Translations under genes and position numbers: made by a program
Assembly (NCBI GenBank): GCA_035041965.1
Contig: JAPYMA010001155.1
Coordinates: 124,001-188,000, forward strand
Reading direction: 5' to 3'
DNA: 64,000 nt
Source of the DNA: Anisakis pegreffii
Lineage: Eukaryota; Nematoda; Chromadorea; Rhabditida; Anisakidae
The notes under the pieces: model-generated
What the model was told of the DNA's origin: nothing
Seen by the model: only the letters and a program-made list of their open reading frames with translations
Database searches by the model: none
Shown: positions 35,730 to 49,715 of the stretch, piece after piece
How positions within the stretch are numbered: position 1 is the stretch's first letter
Layout: every line of letters begins with the position of its first letter

Positions 35730-38700
35730 ATGGTGTACTACGCATAACTTTTAATCATATGGCTTAGTTGATGACACTGATGTTCACTATAAATGATAAC
35801 TGATTCCATCACTTGAAAAGCCACTACAAAATTGGAGGCAAGATTTGCCACCGAAGTGGATTATAAAGCAGTTTCTATCTTGAATAAGAATTGGAGCGAA
35901 ATTATTGTTACTTCCCTATCGGTGACAATATTGTTTCTTCGTTGTCCTTTAGATAACCGTTTGAACCTCGATATCGCAATGCTTTGTGATTGGCAGCCCA
36001 AAACACTAGGCACTTGAGGCGATCGATGTATTGAACTCCTTTCAGCATTCTCTGATATTGCATTCTTACGATTGCTTTAACAGAGACCATTTGGAAAAGA
36101 ATAAGAGCAATCTGAAACAGTCAACAGAGATGGAATGATTGAACACTGCTTGAAAAGAATGAAAATCTGTTGAATCGTAACCATACGAAAATGCATGTTC
36201 ATCACCAGCAGATTATTGTACTTCAATGACTACTCGTTGCTTTAAGCTGAAACGTTATCTCAATAACCCAAAATATTTTTGTTCAGTTCCAGCATGTATG
36301 GAGAAGAAATATCGAGCTAGATAGATTTCAAACGCCGATAGTTGTTCTTTCTGGAACGTCAGCATGTACTACTGATCTGTAGTGTGCGATTTTATAAAAA
36401 CTTCACTTTCTATGATAGTTTGTTTATTCATTTTTGTAATGTGTTCTTATTATTAAGTGTCTGAATATACCATTCATAATGAATGTTGTAGAATGTTGTT
36501 GCTGGTAATTTTAATGCTAATAGTGTTGATAACCCTAGCAATGAAAACAATAACCGGAAAGCTGATTGTGATCATGTTAATAATAACAATGGTAACAACT
36601 GAAACAGTAGTGTTGTTGGTGTCAGCAGCAGTAATGCAACGCTACTAATAATAACAAAAGCAATAACAATGGTGGTAATGATGATTATGACTAATGATAC
36701 AGTTTCAATTACATCGATATGATAATAATAACAATAATAATATTTGCTTGCGTCGGCACTGTGTTGCCAACTGAACGGAGGCACAAAAATGGCTGGGAGT
36801 TAGTCTGAATGACGAAATTAATAAACTAGAAAACGTCTGATTCAAAAACAATTTCGTCTCATACCTGTTATGGTGCGGTGGTTGAGACATGACAATGACA
36901 AACACCTTGTTATAATGAACGGAGAATTGTGTTCTATGTAAGATACAAAAACATACAATTTGTCAAAATACAATAAACCAATTGCATACAAATAAACCAA
37001 TTGTAAAAATGCAAAAACAACTATACAATTCTTCTATAAATGATTGGGGAAACAATTCAATCTTATTTTCCTTGACGAGCCAATCGAAGCTTGTTGATCA
37101 GTAGTTCAACAAGATGCTCTCAAATTATTAAGGTAGAAGATCCGATGTGAATAAGTTGCTTAAAACAGCTTCATTCCCAAAATCGAACATGTGAATGGCT
37201 AGATGCGGATACGGATGAGCACACGGATGTCTAAATTCAATCTCGAACATAGAAATGGTGAACAACATGTATAAGTACTTTATAGGTCGTTGAAATTACT
37301 TGTATTCAAAGAAACACATATTATGAGTGGTTTAGTTTCCAAACTCGAGTACACGGACGGCTTGACTGCATAATTTCCAGATAGCACATCTCAAGCTATT
37401 CATTATCTCATAGACTGAAGTTGAAATTATTTGAAAAGATGGAGTCTACATTCCTCTGCGCTTACACATGCTCTTGCTAGAACATTTGCTGATAAATTGT
37501 TGAATAGCTTTTCAATTGACAACTTTTCTTACCAAACGTGCACATTTTGAGGACATTCCTTATCTGGTGATCGTGCAGTATCATCATTTGGATGATCATA
37601 CACAAAAATAGTGTGTGCCCAATGTTGATGTACATCACCAAAACAATAATACGAATGAGGTGGACATACGGCTGCAGCAAATCTCTTGATGCTAGTTCAC
37701 GATCATCACCAGTTCCAGTGGGTGATTTCGAGCCATAGACATCCTTATTGCGAAACCAGTTGATCGCTCGTTCGATGACTATTACTCAAATATGGCACAC
37801 ATTCATGATTATTTCCGAATTCATTATTTAGCTGCTCAAAAAAACTTAAAACATCTTATTGTCCACCATTCATCTGTGTGGTCTAAATGACCTCGGTGGA
37901 ATGTTTTTTCACTCGAAATAATAATGAAATTTGGATCGTTAAATTCCTTATGCATTTGGCCATATCATTTTGGGATTGTGAGCGAGTTTTTGATCTCAGA
38001 AGTAGACTCGATTTTGACATGAACGAGGAAATGTGAAAATGATTTCTCAGCAAGGAATTTCCGAAGGATTTGAGGATGGATGCAGAACAATCCTGCGATT
38101 CAGGCTGAATCTCGGTATTATTTTAATCACCTACTTCCAGTAGGTTAAGGAGGTTTAGACTGACCTTTGCACTGATTAATCTTAAACGTAGCAAAGTTAA
38201 TGTAGTACTGATTGATTTTTCGGTTCATGTAACAAATTATCTTGCAGTTGAGGGTGTACACTCATTTGGATATTGCGGTGCATCATCACCCCGTTATCTT
38301 CCATATGTAAAAGAGGAATGCTTTTTGCAGGTGTTGTTTTGGTCCATAGTGAGTGTCTGTCGTTTATTAAACAGTTGTCATTTATTCGAATCAATACCTC
38401 TGAAAGGTGACATTTTTGTGTAACATCGAAAAATTCGCTATCGGCACACGTGCTCCAACTTATGACTCATCTGGTGACCATGTGGTGGCGTTTCGCTTCA
38501 TTGTCATCGTCTTGCTGCAGCACTCTCCGATTCATTTGTTCGTTCGCATTTCATCCGTACAATAAAGTTTTCTTTCGTATTCACACAATACACAAATTCC
38601 ATCTCATACGACGCAAGCAAGCAAACAAATACAAATGTCATCAATTATGCAATCATTTTGCAATCAGCATAATCTTGACGACATGTCTATAAGGACTGCT

Positions 38701-41700
38701 ATGCGTTTAGGTCGAAAAAAAATTGTAGAGATGTAAGTTATTGCAGTCTTCATACCTCTCAAAAGGATCAATCGTATTAAACGACAAAAATGTTTGCAAG
38801 ATTTTCAGCGAATTGTTAGAGTTGCTCAAGTTCCATGCTATCCTCCAATTTCGTTGCAGATCGAAAGTTCTCTGATTTTTAGATGAGAATTTCATTTCGT
38901 TTGATTAAAAAGATGCAATATTTTTCCCTCAAACGGCTTTCATGAGCAAAAACAATTATGATTCGGATAAATGCATATGAGAACATGTGTAAAAATTAAT
39001 AATAACATTAGAAATGACATTGAGTTTTAAAAAATTATATGATGAACTCATTGTGCTTGTTTGTACTGTGAGCAAATGATCGTATGAAAACTGTCACAGC
39101 TCATTTGTTTTATGTCCATAATATATGCGTGTTATGTGAGTACCATTATTCATTCTAAGAGCTTTTCACAATAGGTATCAACCAAAATTGTCGTCTTTAT
39201 TTCGATAGTTTCTCAGCATTCGAATGCTGACGATTTAGTCGTCTCTCAGTTGATCACTCCTTATGATCATAGCGCTATCAATCACATTGAGTTGAGTTCT
39301 GCTTTTATTGATACTCAAAGGAGCCGACAACGGATTACTCTCGTCGAGCAGACAGTTCATCTTCATTCATCGATCCACACATGGCCCGATGGAGTTTCGC
39401 TATTTTGCATATCCACTCATCCTTGCAACATATCCAATAACACGAATTTGCTATGACAATACCGCATTCTCTCATATTCATTTGTTTATGCAATTTATTA
39501 AACAGATAATGTGATCAAATCACTAGATGCTTATCTTTATCGCATAACTTATAAGTACTTTATCGTTCGCTTTTGATTACACTTCTGTTAATATTATTAT
39601 TTTGTTAATTCTTGAAACTTCGTCGTAGTGAAAATTTTTTTGGTTATGCTTGATGGACAGTTGATTTCCTATTAAGATTAAAACTTTTGCTTTTGTCATT
39701 GTTGTCATTATCGTAACTATGAATGTCACCAGAAGCACTAGAAAGGCTCCTTTATATCCCCTCATAAACTTTGCCATTCATAAGTTTTGATCACATCATC
39801 GTTTCGATAGATGAATGTTCGCCCAGTCTCTTTTCACTGAACTGAACGAGCCATTCCATAGCCAGAATTTTCTCCAGAAGGCAGCGGCGGCTGCACAATG
39901 GAGATTTGCACTCTCTTCCCTCTTATTTTCCCAGACGTTTTCCTTTCTCTTCCATCCTTCCATCCTTCAAACAAGGGGAAAAGGAGTCCTTGCGCCCTTC
40001 ACCCCCCTCCCCTCACCCCGCTCTCTGACTACGCCCCGACTTATTAATGGAATAAATGTGTAGCGCTCAAGATGTTGATGAACACAGTGCATATAGCATG
40101 TGTTCTTCATATACAATACGTTGTAATCTGTATATGCACACGAACAAAACGGTTCTCAATGCAAGCTTTTTCAACATCTCATCATCGTCATCGTAGCAGC
40201 ATTCATTCGTTGTTCACCGTCAAAATGTTGCTATGCTTTCTGAGCGTTTTCAATGAACGCAACAAAGCATTCTTCACCCACAAAAAAACACCTACGACTC
40301 CGTGAAATGCTGCTGTTGCAGCCACGAAACGGTGATGCTGTTGATGATGATATAATATTTTACACATCCTTGATAATTGATTCGTTCGCTTGCTGACATA
40401 TTTCATATGTAATCGTATTTGCAACGCAACAGTCCAGCTGCACAGAGATCCATCCGCATCCTTTTTGCTATCGTTTGTTTATTCAATGATCAATTTAGCG
40501 TTACTGATTTTTGTAGACTTTGCTTTCAATTCCATCATTATCATTGTTATGATCATAATCATTGCCGTTCTCATTTCGTTTGCAGTCTACTCTGTGCCAG
40601 AAGTTTCGAAACAATTTTTTCGGTATAAATAAAGCTCATTCGCAATTCACGTTTCGAATTATCGATTACTCGCATCTCTGCATGCTATAGCCACAAAGTT
40701 CATCAATGCTGGACTATTTACTTGCTCGTAGGATCGTTATCTTTGCGGTTTTTTTGTAACAAGGTCACAGGTTTAGCTAGGTACGAAATCATCAAAAAAT
40801 AATTGTAACCACAATACTTAAGGTGAGTGTCTCAGGCTGACGCACATGCTGTTCCATTGCCTTCATTGCCATCTGATAATAACTATTGATCAATTCCCTC
40901 AGATTTTTAACTGATAGCAGTTGATCAGTTCAAGTCAACAATTAACTTTTCATTGGCGATTGCGAATTCAGCAAAGAAATTCACTTCCGAATCTTGATTA
41001 CATATGTCTCGACTAAACATACTCAAATTCATCAGAGCATCTCAACAAATCACTCAGCTAACAGTGCAGTGTACTGCATTCGACAGCAATCGTCTTACTC
41101 ATTACCGTATCCCTCATTGTTTGCAATGTCCAATAGGTTTGCGTGAGTATGTATGTATGTATGCGCATGTATGTATCTGTGTGGGTGTGTCACAAAATCT
41201 GCGCAAAGCATGAGTGAAATTATATTATGGAAGAAGCCGCCGTAGTGCTAGTATAATATTATCACATATAATCTGTTTGGGATGGTGTACATACTGAATG
41301 TTGAATGCAGCAGCAATATGTTGATGTCGGAATGAGCGGTGCTTTGTAATGGTTTATCGAATGAAAAAAAAGAGCATTGAATTGCTGTCGTCGCTTGATA
41401 GCTAGCTGCTGCTGTTGCTGCTGTTGGTGCTTCATATAAACATAGAGCTATATGAATGAATGATTGGGTCGATTGCTAATTTCACAGCATTCATCCGTGC
41501 GACAACCAAACCAACAGCCTTCTCTTGCAACACACGGACGGCATCGTGTCGTTACTGCAGCATCTGTGTCGTATCAGTCAATCATCGTTCACCCATTCAA
41601 TTCATTCTTCTACATATGAGAGTGCACAATCTTATTATCAACAATTCATCCTCAGAACGTTTCTAATTTTCTAAGTCTCAACGAAACACTGCTTGCGTTC

Positions 41701-42970
41701 ATCACGAGTTCCACAAGCAGTGCATACGATACGTCGTTTGACAGCCGCCATCAACCAATCATCATGAAACAACAATTGACTGTGAGTGACTAGAGTGACA
41801 GTGTGTGACACAACAACAAACGCTTTACAGTAGGACATATAGGCTATAAAAAGGAATGGGTCTTGAAATAACACCAAGTGATCATTCTGGCTGGGTCGCG
41901 TTGCCAGTGCAGCAAACAAACAATTTCGAACAATGCGAATGACTGCTGCTTGAAAGCTAAGAGCATTTGTTCAGTTCGATGCAAAAATTGTCAGACGATT
42001 TTCCTCATTGTCAGTGAATTGTCACAATTTAGCTCCTGACACTAATCGATCATCGCTTTTTTCCGTGCAACTGATACACCCTATCACTTCTCTTCGCATC
42101 CGCATAAATCACACTGATTTCTGAAACTTCGAACAATCGCTACAGAAATTGCTTCTGTCTTTATTCGTTTGTTACACTCTCTTTCAACAATGCATTCAGA
42201 AGAATGCACCTGCGGTGACACAATGATTCGAGACATTTATGGATATTTTAACGGCAGAGGAGCAATTGCTATAAGGTAGTCATTTGTCGTGAACAATATG
42301 AGCTTCATTGACTCTAAGTACACTTCGGAAAAATGTCGAAAAACAAAAAAAACTCAAATTCTCAAACAACAACAGCAACAACTGTGTGTTTCTAGTATCA
42401 ACAATTTTGTGCATTTGAAAATACTCTTTTTGTTGCAGTGTTTACGGACGAGCGAATAATTCTGCGGAATGAATACAAAATGTTCAACAATTAGAATGAT
42501 AAGCATATGAACAAAGGTGCTGAAATTACTTAAATATTCACCTACATAATCCACAATAACTTAAGGATAGTTGAACACTTACATCTTCAACAGTGCATGC
42601 GTGATAACCAAACGGTCCTTTGCAAAATTCCATAAAAGACAACTTTCGGCCGTTATTCGGCTATTCCAGTGTGTTCTAAATTGTTTAGTGAGTGAGCAAA
42701 GCGATTAATTTTTTCGCATACAATCAAGATGAAGAAGGCTTTATGGAATCCAAAAGTATATTTGCTCACTGCCATATGACAAATACGTTTTCGACTGTTG
42801 TTGTTCGCAATGCCGCTGGTATTGAGATGGCTTGTTTGTAAGTTATAAAATGTGATTGCTAGTTATTTATGATTCTCAATATTGAGTGCTGCTGTATTGG
42901 TCAATGATATAGCATCGTTGATCGGGTGCAACACACACAGTTGTTATATTGTGATGATATATGTTGGTTT

Positions 42971-42987
42971 GTGTGTGTGTGTGTGTG
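42971..42987. repeat. GT dinucleotide microsatellite
   Basis: Uninterrupted (GT)8G within a T/G-rich stretch. Confidence 0.9.
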
Positions 42988-45900
42988 AAAGTATTTCAGT
43001 TGGATATCGCCACACAATCGCAGATGACACAACAGATGAGAACTAGTCCCTGGTATCTTCTAGTGGATGGCTCAGATCTAGGACCGAGTAAATTAGATGA
43101 ATATTACGAGCAATACGGATGGCACCAGCAACAACAATGAGCAGCAGTAAGTGACTGTCAGCTGTTGTCCCAATGTTTCGTTCAGTGAATAGCACTGGCT
43201 TGTCCTAGTGTTTGGCTAAGGCTATGCGTTTCACTGCAAGTTATTTACTGACGATAGCAACGGGTACAGGGTGAAAACTAGACCGGTAGAGGTGGCCAGA
43301 GGTTTCTACGACACAGGTATGAGCTGAAAGAGCTATTATGATCGGATGAATAGGTCACAAGTCGTATGGAATGTTGTTGATCGATTGCGAGCCAGATACG
43401 GTAGGATGACAAGCACACAAAACTGGATGGTCCCTAGTTTTAGCTTGGTCATTCATCTGTGCAAATGACGAGTTGGTAGCGTATTAATTCTCTAGCGATC
43501 ATCAAAAATGCTCACTGGTATGTCCATACAACTGAAGTTTATTATTTGAATTTTTGGTCTGAGTGGAGGCGTTTAAAAATATTGTTTATGTGCCATGAAA
43601 AACGCTTGGATGTTACGAAAACATTTGCAATTTTAAGCTATGTTTTTTTAATGCTGTGATTTACTCAAAAATCTAATGCACTCACTACTCTGTTCGATGT
43701 TACATGCCAATAAAGAAATGCCAAATGGAATCTTCTCTTCACCCTATCCATATAAGCCAACCACCAAATACCATATCGTTCAAAAAACGCCATAAAGAGC
43801 TGACTGAAAGTCACGCACCCTGAACTGAAAGTGTTACCACGCACTTGAACTATGCACATTGCATTGAACATATCGTTCATTACGTATTCATCACAAGCCA
43901 ACCAAAATCAAATCATGCACATAATACCAACCAACAACTAACTGTACATTGGCAACTGTTTGAACGTTATGCTGCTTGCGCTCGCTCACACTCATGCAAA
44001 TCAACCCTATTATATGTGCTTATAAGCAAATAATAAAATGCAAATTCAATGCAAAGCAAATGAATGAATGAATGCTTTATTTGTGTGTGTGTTTGCGGAT
44101 AGAAATCGTTCTAGTCAGTTCACTGACTTATGCTTTATCTCAAACAGTCAACAACATACCACACTATCGAATCGACAAAAAAAGCCACAGAAAAAAAACC
44201 GAAATACTTAGGTGTGCGCATCGATTCATGAGGAGGACCAATTTATGCACGACAGAGGAATGCCGGTTTCCAAATGATTATTATGAGAGCTTTTCCCTCA
44301 GTTATTGCTCACATAAACTCACCTAGGTGTAATATGACACGGCACCGATCACTCCGTGTGTACAATTATCAGTTGAACGGTATCGACTATAAACTACTAT
44401 GATGTGACGTTGTTGGATGGAGCCATTCGTGAACGATTTGTTGATCAGAACGACTGAGCATTCCCTTGATGAAAAATTTGGAATGCCCAGGAGTCAGTTG
44501 CTTTTCCGAGTGGGGAATGCAATTTTTTTAAAATGAGAAATCGCTCTTGAAAGCTCACATGTAAGTTGAAATCACTTCTGAGCAGGGTCATAAATGAGGC
44601 CTTGCTGGTTCTCTTAAGGAGAGGTGGCCATTTTTCTAACAAGTAGAAATCCGTAGTGTCTGCAGAAAAAACAAATGATATAAGTGCTCATACTGGACGA
44701 TCCCGATGAACAGGTGCTATGGCAGTGGTGTTTGGTGTTGAAGGGACGGATAAGTGTTGTATTACCCGATCAATTTGTCATTGAAATGTGCTCATAGATC
44801 TCACATATATATATGACAGGAGAAAATTTGTTTATCAAATACTCATGTATCGGATAGTTTATTCACTGAAAGTAAACGATTAATTTGTCGAAAAGATGAA
44901 AAAAAAAACGAAAAGATATTCTAGTGATAGATAACATTTTTCATCAACATCGAATGCTATAATGACGTTTCTGTTTGGAATCTCTCAGTAGCATGTATCA
45001 GCCTTTAATACCATTATTAATTTCTGCTGTTATTGCATTTCTTGTTGCGGTTATTTTTCGAGCGTTTCTATCTAAATTGTCGAAATTGTCTTCACTGCTC
45101 AGATATCAACCAACACCTAATAAGCTGTGCTGGAGCAGTTATATGAATGATTGAGGCAGTGATCATTGATATTATCAGCAATTTTCTTCGCTTTCTAAAT
45201 TAAGAGTTCTATTGATATGATATATCACTTAATTGCTGAACACGATCAAATGCTCGAGTTTATCGGTGAAAAGTATCATGGATAATAGTTTGATCATCAC
45301 AATAATACAGAATCAGTTGATTTAACTGCGTTGATCAGAATAGTTTTCGAATGAAGAAGCGTCTATGACATGTATATTACAATTATTAGTTTGTGTTCCT
45401 CATGCACTCCAAATTTCGAAGTTGTGGAATTCATTGCAGTGAGGTGATAGCGACTGGATTCATCATAATCCAGAGAACAAGAATTCATAACACATGAGGC
45501 AATTAGTCATGCTTCGAAAGGTGTGACAGTGTTAAAATGGTTGAATCAGCTATGCCAAATCAAATTCTTGCATTAGCCAGCATCATCACCATACAATTTT
45601 GTAACTGATTCATTATTTGTTATTGTACTTTTTGCGGGATGACGCTGAATGATGAATCTTAAAATCACTGAGAAATCGGGATATCTGATGATTTTTTCAG
45701 CATGAAATATAACAGTATTAGTATTCTACTAGTGCTTTCACATGCTGCTCAGTGTAGCCGTTCTACAACACATGCGAAAATGTCTTGCGAATAAAAATGC
45801 GTTCCCCTATCAGTTAGGAAAATTCATTTGTGTGTTTATTGTGATGAAAGCAGTGAGGAAGGAGAGGGAGGTGAGTGACTAACATTGTGAAATGTAGAAG

Positions 45901-46690
45901 AATTCAGTGAGGATGCGGGTCTCATGTTGGATTGTGCGGACACAACGAATGAATAGAAAGGCAATACTCAGAGCTAATGCTTAAAGCTAAAGATGCACAA
46001 TCAGACCGGAGATTCCACGCATTTCAGACAACGAATGTCGACGGTTAGGCGCTGACATTTGGTTGGTGTCCGTCACTGCTTTGAACAGAAACAAAGAGAC
46101 CGAAGAGCACGAATAAAATATGGTAGAAATGGGATAGCTGACTGAAAAAGAGCAATGGGTACGGCACAAAAACATAAAGTATTTGTGAAGCTATTCGCTG
46201 GCTTGTATGTGCGTTTGTGTGTGAGATGACGGCAATGCTGAATGTTCAAGTTAAAAATACTGAGTGATCATCATTATCATCAATACTTATGTATAATATC
46301 CTCGACTTATGTAATCCTTCACCTCACATCACAACACATTTCATTTTTGCAATAGTCACGACGACAAGTGAATGTCGTTTCACTTCAGTTCACTTCTTAC
46401 AGTTTCGAAACTCTATCCAGTTGGCTCGTTGCAATGAATTATGATGTTAAGCGTAGTCTGTTGTAATAATGAAAAATTCGCTTTTTTCACGTCCCCTATC
46501 TTTTGAAATTGAAGCTTTAGCGAATAATGTGTAACGCCTGTCTATGCTCGAGAATGTCATTTGTCCTAACGATTGCAATCAACCAATGAACGTACGTACA
46601 GTGATCCTGCAGAATTCATTTCTTTCGTTGCGAAACATCACTAAGATTTCCGTAGTCTTCAAATTTTGACAACTGTACAGACTGATTGTT

Positions 46691-46948
46691 TTGCCATTCG
46701 ATAATAAGACTGAAATTATCAGTGATTTCGCTTGTCTGAAATTGACTATACGCTCAAACAATACGCATTGTTCGTATGACAAGGATGAGGATCTCAGAAG
46801 TTATTACTGCAATCAACAATATGACGAACTCATTTATAAAAACTCATTGCCAATGTTTCAAGAGAGTATTGAGAAGATCAGAAGTTTGCTTGCTGAGCAT
46901 GAACCAGCTGTAGTCATTTCACAAATATTTCTCATTGTTAGCTGTTAG
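46691..46948 (+). other. Open segment of uncertain status
   Basis: The frame reads FACLKLTIRSNNTHCSYDKD, then SYYCNQQYDELIYKNSLP, then a charged amphipathic end IEKIRSLLAEHEPAVV. The composition, with spaced cysteines, looks more protein-like than its surroundings. No ATG is well placed and no strong acceptor or donor brackets it. It may be an orphan exon, a decayed gene fragment or chance. Confidence 0.2.
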
Positions 46949-49500
46949 CGGTTAGCTAGTCCATTCCAGCGGATAATATGCAAATGCATTCAAACTCGAT
47001 GACAAACCGAATGAAAATCAGAATCTATAAAACCTGAGTTTTTAAAACATTTCCAATACCATAGTCAGTCAGTTCAATGAGAGTTTATTCTGTAAAGTCA
47101 GACAAAATCATTGAGCCGCTAAATTGTTCAATCGGCTCATTTGATCTAATTATTCAAAGGTCGTGCACATTGCTCCTCTATATTGTACTGTAATCTTATG
47201 CATGGATATATGGTATGTGCAACACCATCGAATCTCCGCAATAAATGTCGCATTTCGATTACAGTTCCAACGAATTTTTAGTCACTGAATGCATGAGATT
47301 TTTGAATTGACTATAGAAGGTTTAGTAGAACAGTCATCCGACTGACTTAATTTTATTCTCGATCCAAAAATGTCAACGATTAGTAAATGATTGCTGATTT
47401 TCATTGAGTTCGCTTAGTTGCTGTTCTATCAGTGCTGTTAACTTGGTGATGTTAAGGTTCTATTACTGATTGAATGAGAACGTATACGATGTGATGCGAT
47501 ATAAATATAATGCAACGTATATGTAATGACGCGTACACATTATGATGATCATCAGCAAAGAGACGTTGACGAATGCAGCACAGCAATGCTCACATTTGTA
47601 TGAATGGCTGCTGCTGACTCGATGCTCTCATCTGTCCTCAACGAGCCTCATTCAATCATAACAATTATCACATCACATAGTATTACGGTAGGTAAGCGTT
47701 GCAGATCAATGCGTTGCTTCATACATCGCATTGAACAATGCACCAAAATCAAATGAAATCTAATCAGACGAATTCATTACAACATCATCAATTCAAAAAT
47801 AAGTCAGGAGAAACGATGTGCTTTCTAGGCACTAGTGTTAGATGCCGACATTGGAGCGAAGACTCTCGAGTAAATCACCGAAGCATATTTTTCGCATTCA
47901 GCGCGAGACAAACCAAAATTTTAGCCAACTGTCAAAACGCGTTTGGTCGGCAGCTCGCCGAATGCCGGAGCTGCTGGCAGTCCGATCGTTATCAGAACTA
48001 ATTTTCATGGTTCAATGAGTGCTAAAGTCGATGCAGGGCTTCCGAATCAAATTCTGATCATTTACAAACACCGTTTTGCACCCATAAACTTGCATGGCTG
48101 TGTGAATGCCACTTGTACCAATTAGCAAGGCTGTAATAATGTTAAATGCAAGTTGGATGATAAAGGTATAAGTAAGCAAGGGACGCCTGCTGTAATTCTT
48201 GTTGATGAATGATGACCGAATGAATGCATTCCGCTGTTCAGTTTTTAGTTTTTATTTTGGAAAAAGCTATGAGGAACTGCTTAGTTTGCATAAACACGGA
48301 CTAATTGTAAGCTCTGACTTGAAATCGTTGCTCGAAACTCGTGTGTCGAGCATTATAGGGCCTTCTTCAGCAGACGACACGTGCGATGACTGCTACAACA
48401 CAACTTTAAACTACGTTAACTAGCTGATTTATCAGTCTACTATCGTGCAAATCCTATGTCGAATACAAATGCCCTCCGTGCATCTTCCTTTAAAAATCAT
48501 GCTTTTGATTTCTAGCTAGACACTTATTTATCATCAATATCATATCATTCTATCGTAATGTCCCATCATTGGCAAATTACAGGCCATTGCTCTATAGTTC
48601 ATACAGATAGAAGAAGAAGCATACGACAAAACAGCAGTGAATACGATGAGTCGCTTGAACCTGTTATATCAGCTCTGAACACAATCAGCCAACTAGGCTG
48701 AACTCATCGTAAGCGATAAGCAACTTAAGCTTTGACTCTAGCTGAAAGCAAGTCACACATATCAACAGCCAAGTAGGAGAGATTGTGTGCATCTTCTATG
48801 TGTTATCTCTCTTCTATCTGCTGCTATATTTTATCTGAGCCAAGCGTCAAGCCAAACGGCTCGCCAAGCAAAAGGTAATACGACTGTGATTGAGTTGCTT
48901 GTCCGATATCTGCGATACGTCTCATTGTGTGTCTATGCTATCACCATCATTTCCACATTCGATTGATCAACAAGCTTACGACTGATCATATATCCTAAAG
49001 ACACAATACCAATAGTGATAGTCGTATCCATTTGATCATCCATACGTGCGTCCTTTCATCGTGCTAATATAATCCGTTCAGTCAAAAGTTTTGCAGCTAC
49101 TATATACCTCAAGCTCCAATAATCTATTATCCATCCATCCACTTGCGTGTACTATCTAGTCAAAGACACAAAAGACACGATAAAGATATACTTGTGTCTG
49201 TTTGTGTGTGTTTCCTCACGACGTGTTCTCATCCGCTCGATCTATTACTACTTGCAGCATCACCATTACCAACTTGTGCACTGTCCTCTATTCTACAACA
49301 AATCTACAGATCGCCCCCACTCCGCCCTGTTCATTCGTCCGTCCGTCACACATCCATCCATCCAATTCAACGAAAAGAACAACCCAACGAATAAGAACAA
49401 GAACATATTACTCTCACTGCCACCTCTAATATCAAACCTCTCTGACACCTCAGCCCCACCTCAGCTTATCTTCTTTTTCCATCTTCTTCCAAAGCAACAG

Positions 49501-49715
49501 TCCGTCATCATCTCGTCGTTTGATTGGACAGAAGAGTGTAATGCGGGTGGCGTTCACGTCGCAGTCGAAGTCGCAGTCCCAGCCACATTCAATGTTAACA
49601 TTGCCCGTCGTCGCACCGACAACCTCACGATCCTCGTCCAATAATCACATACTTCTCCACAACAACAATACCATCACCAGCCATCTATCAGCTGCCAAAT
49701 CCATTAAGCTTTGCC
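49501..49715 (+). other. bnc-1: First coding exon of the basonuclin gene
   Basis: A pyrimidine-rich stretch ends in ccaaagcaacag at 49500, followed by ATG at 49541. The frame encodes a Ser/Gln/Asn/His-rich N terminus (MRVAFTSQSKSQSQPHSM ...). It ends at a good donor (gttagt) after one base of a codon, matching the phase of the exon at 50991. With no exon seen upstream, the acceptor is probably a spliced-leader site. Confidence 0.6.

Larger units (their letters stand above)
35730..49500. other. Long intergenic region, no convincing gene
   Basis: About 14 kb of AT-rich DNA with short open frames on both strands, several CA/GT and CTG-type simple repeats (CTG/CTT cluster near 41410), and a TGAATGAATGAATG run near 44060. 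Two open segments, around 46691-46948 and 48199-48423, have protein-like composition but no good splice frame. The region upstream of 49500 probably includes the promoter of the basonuclin gene. Confidence 0.5.
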
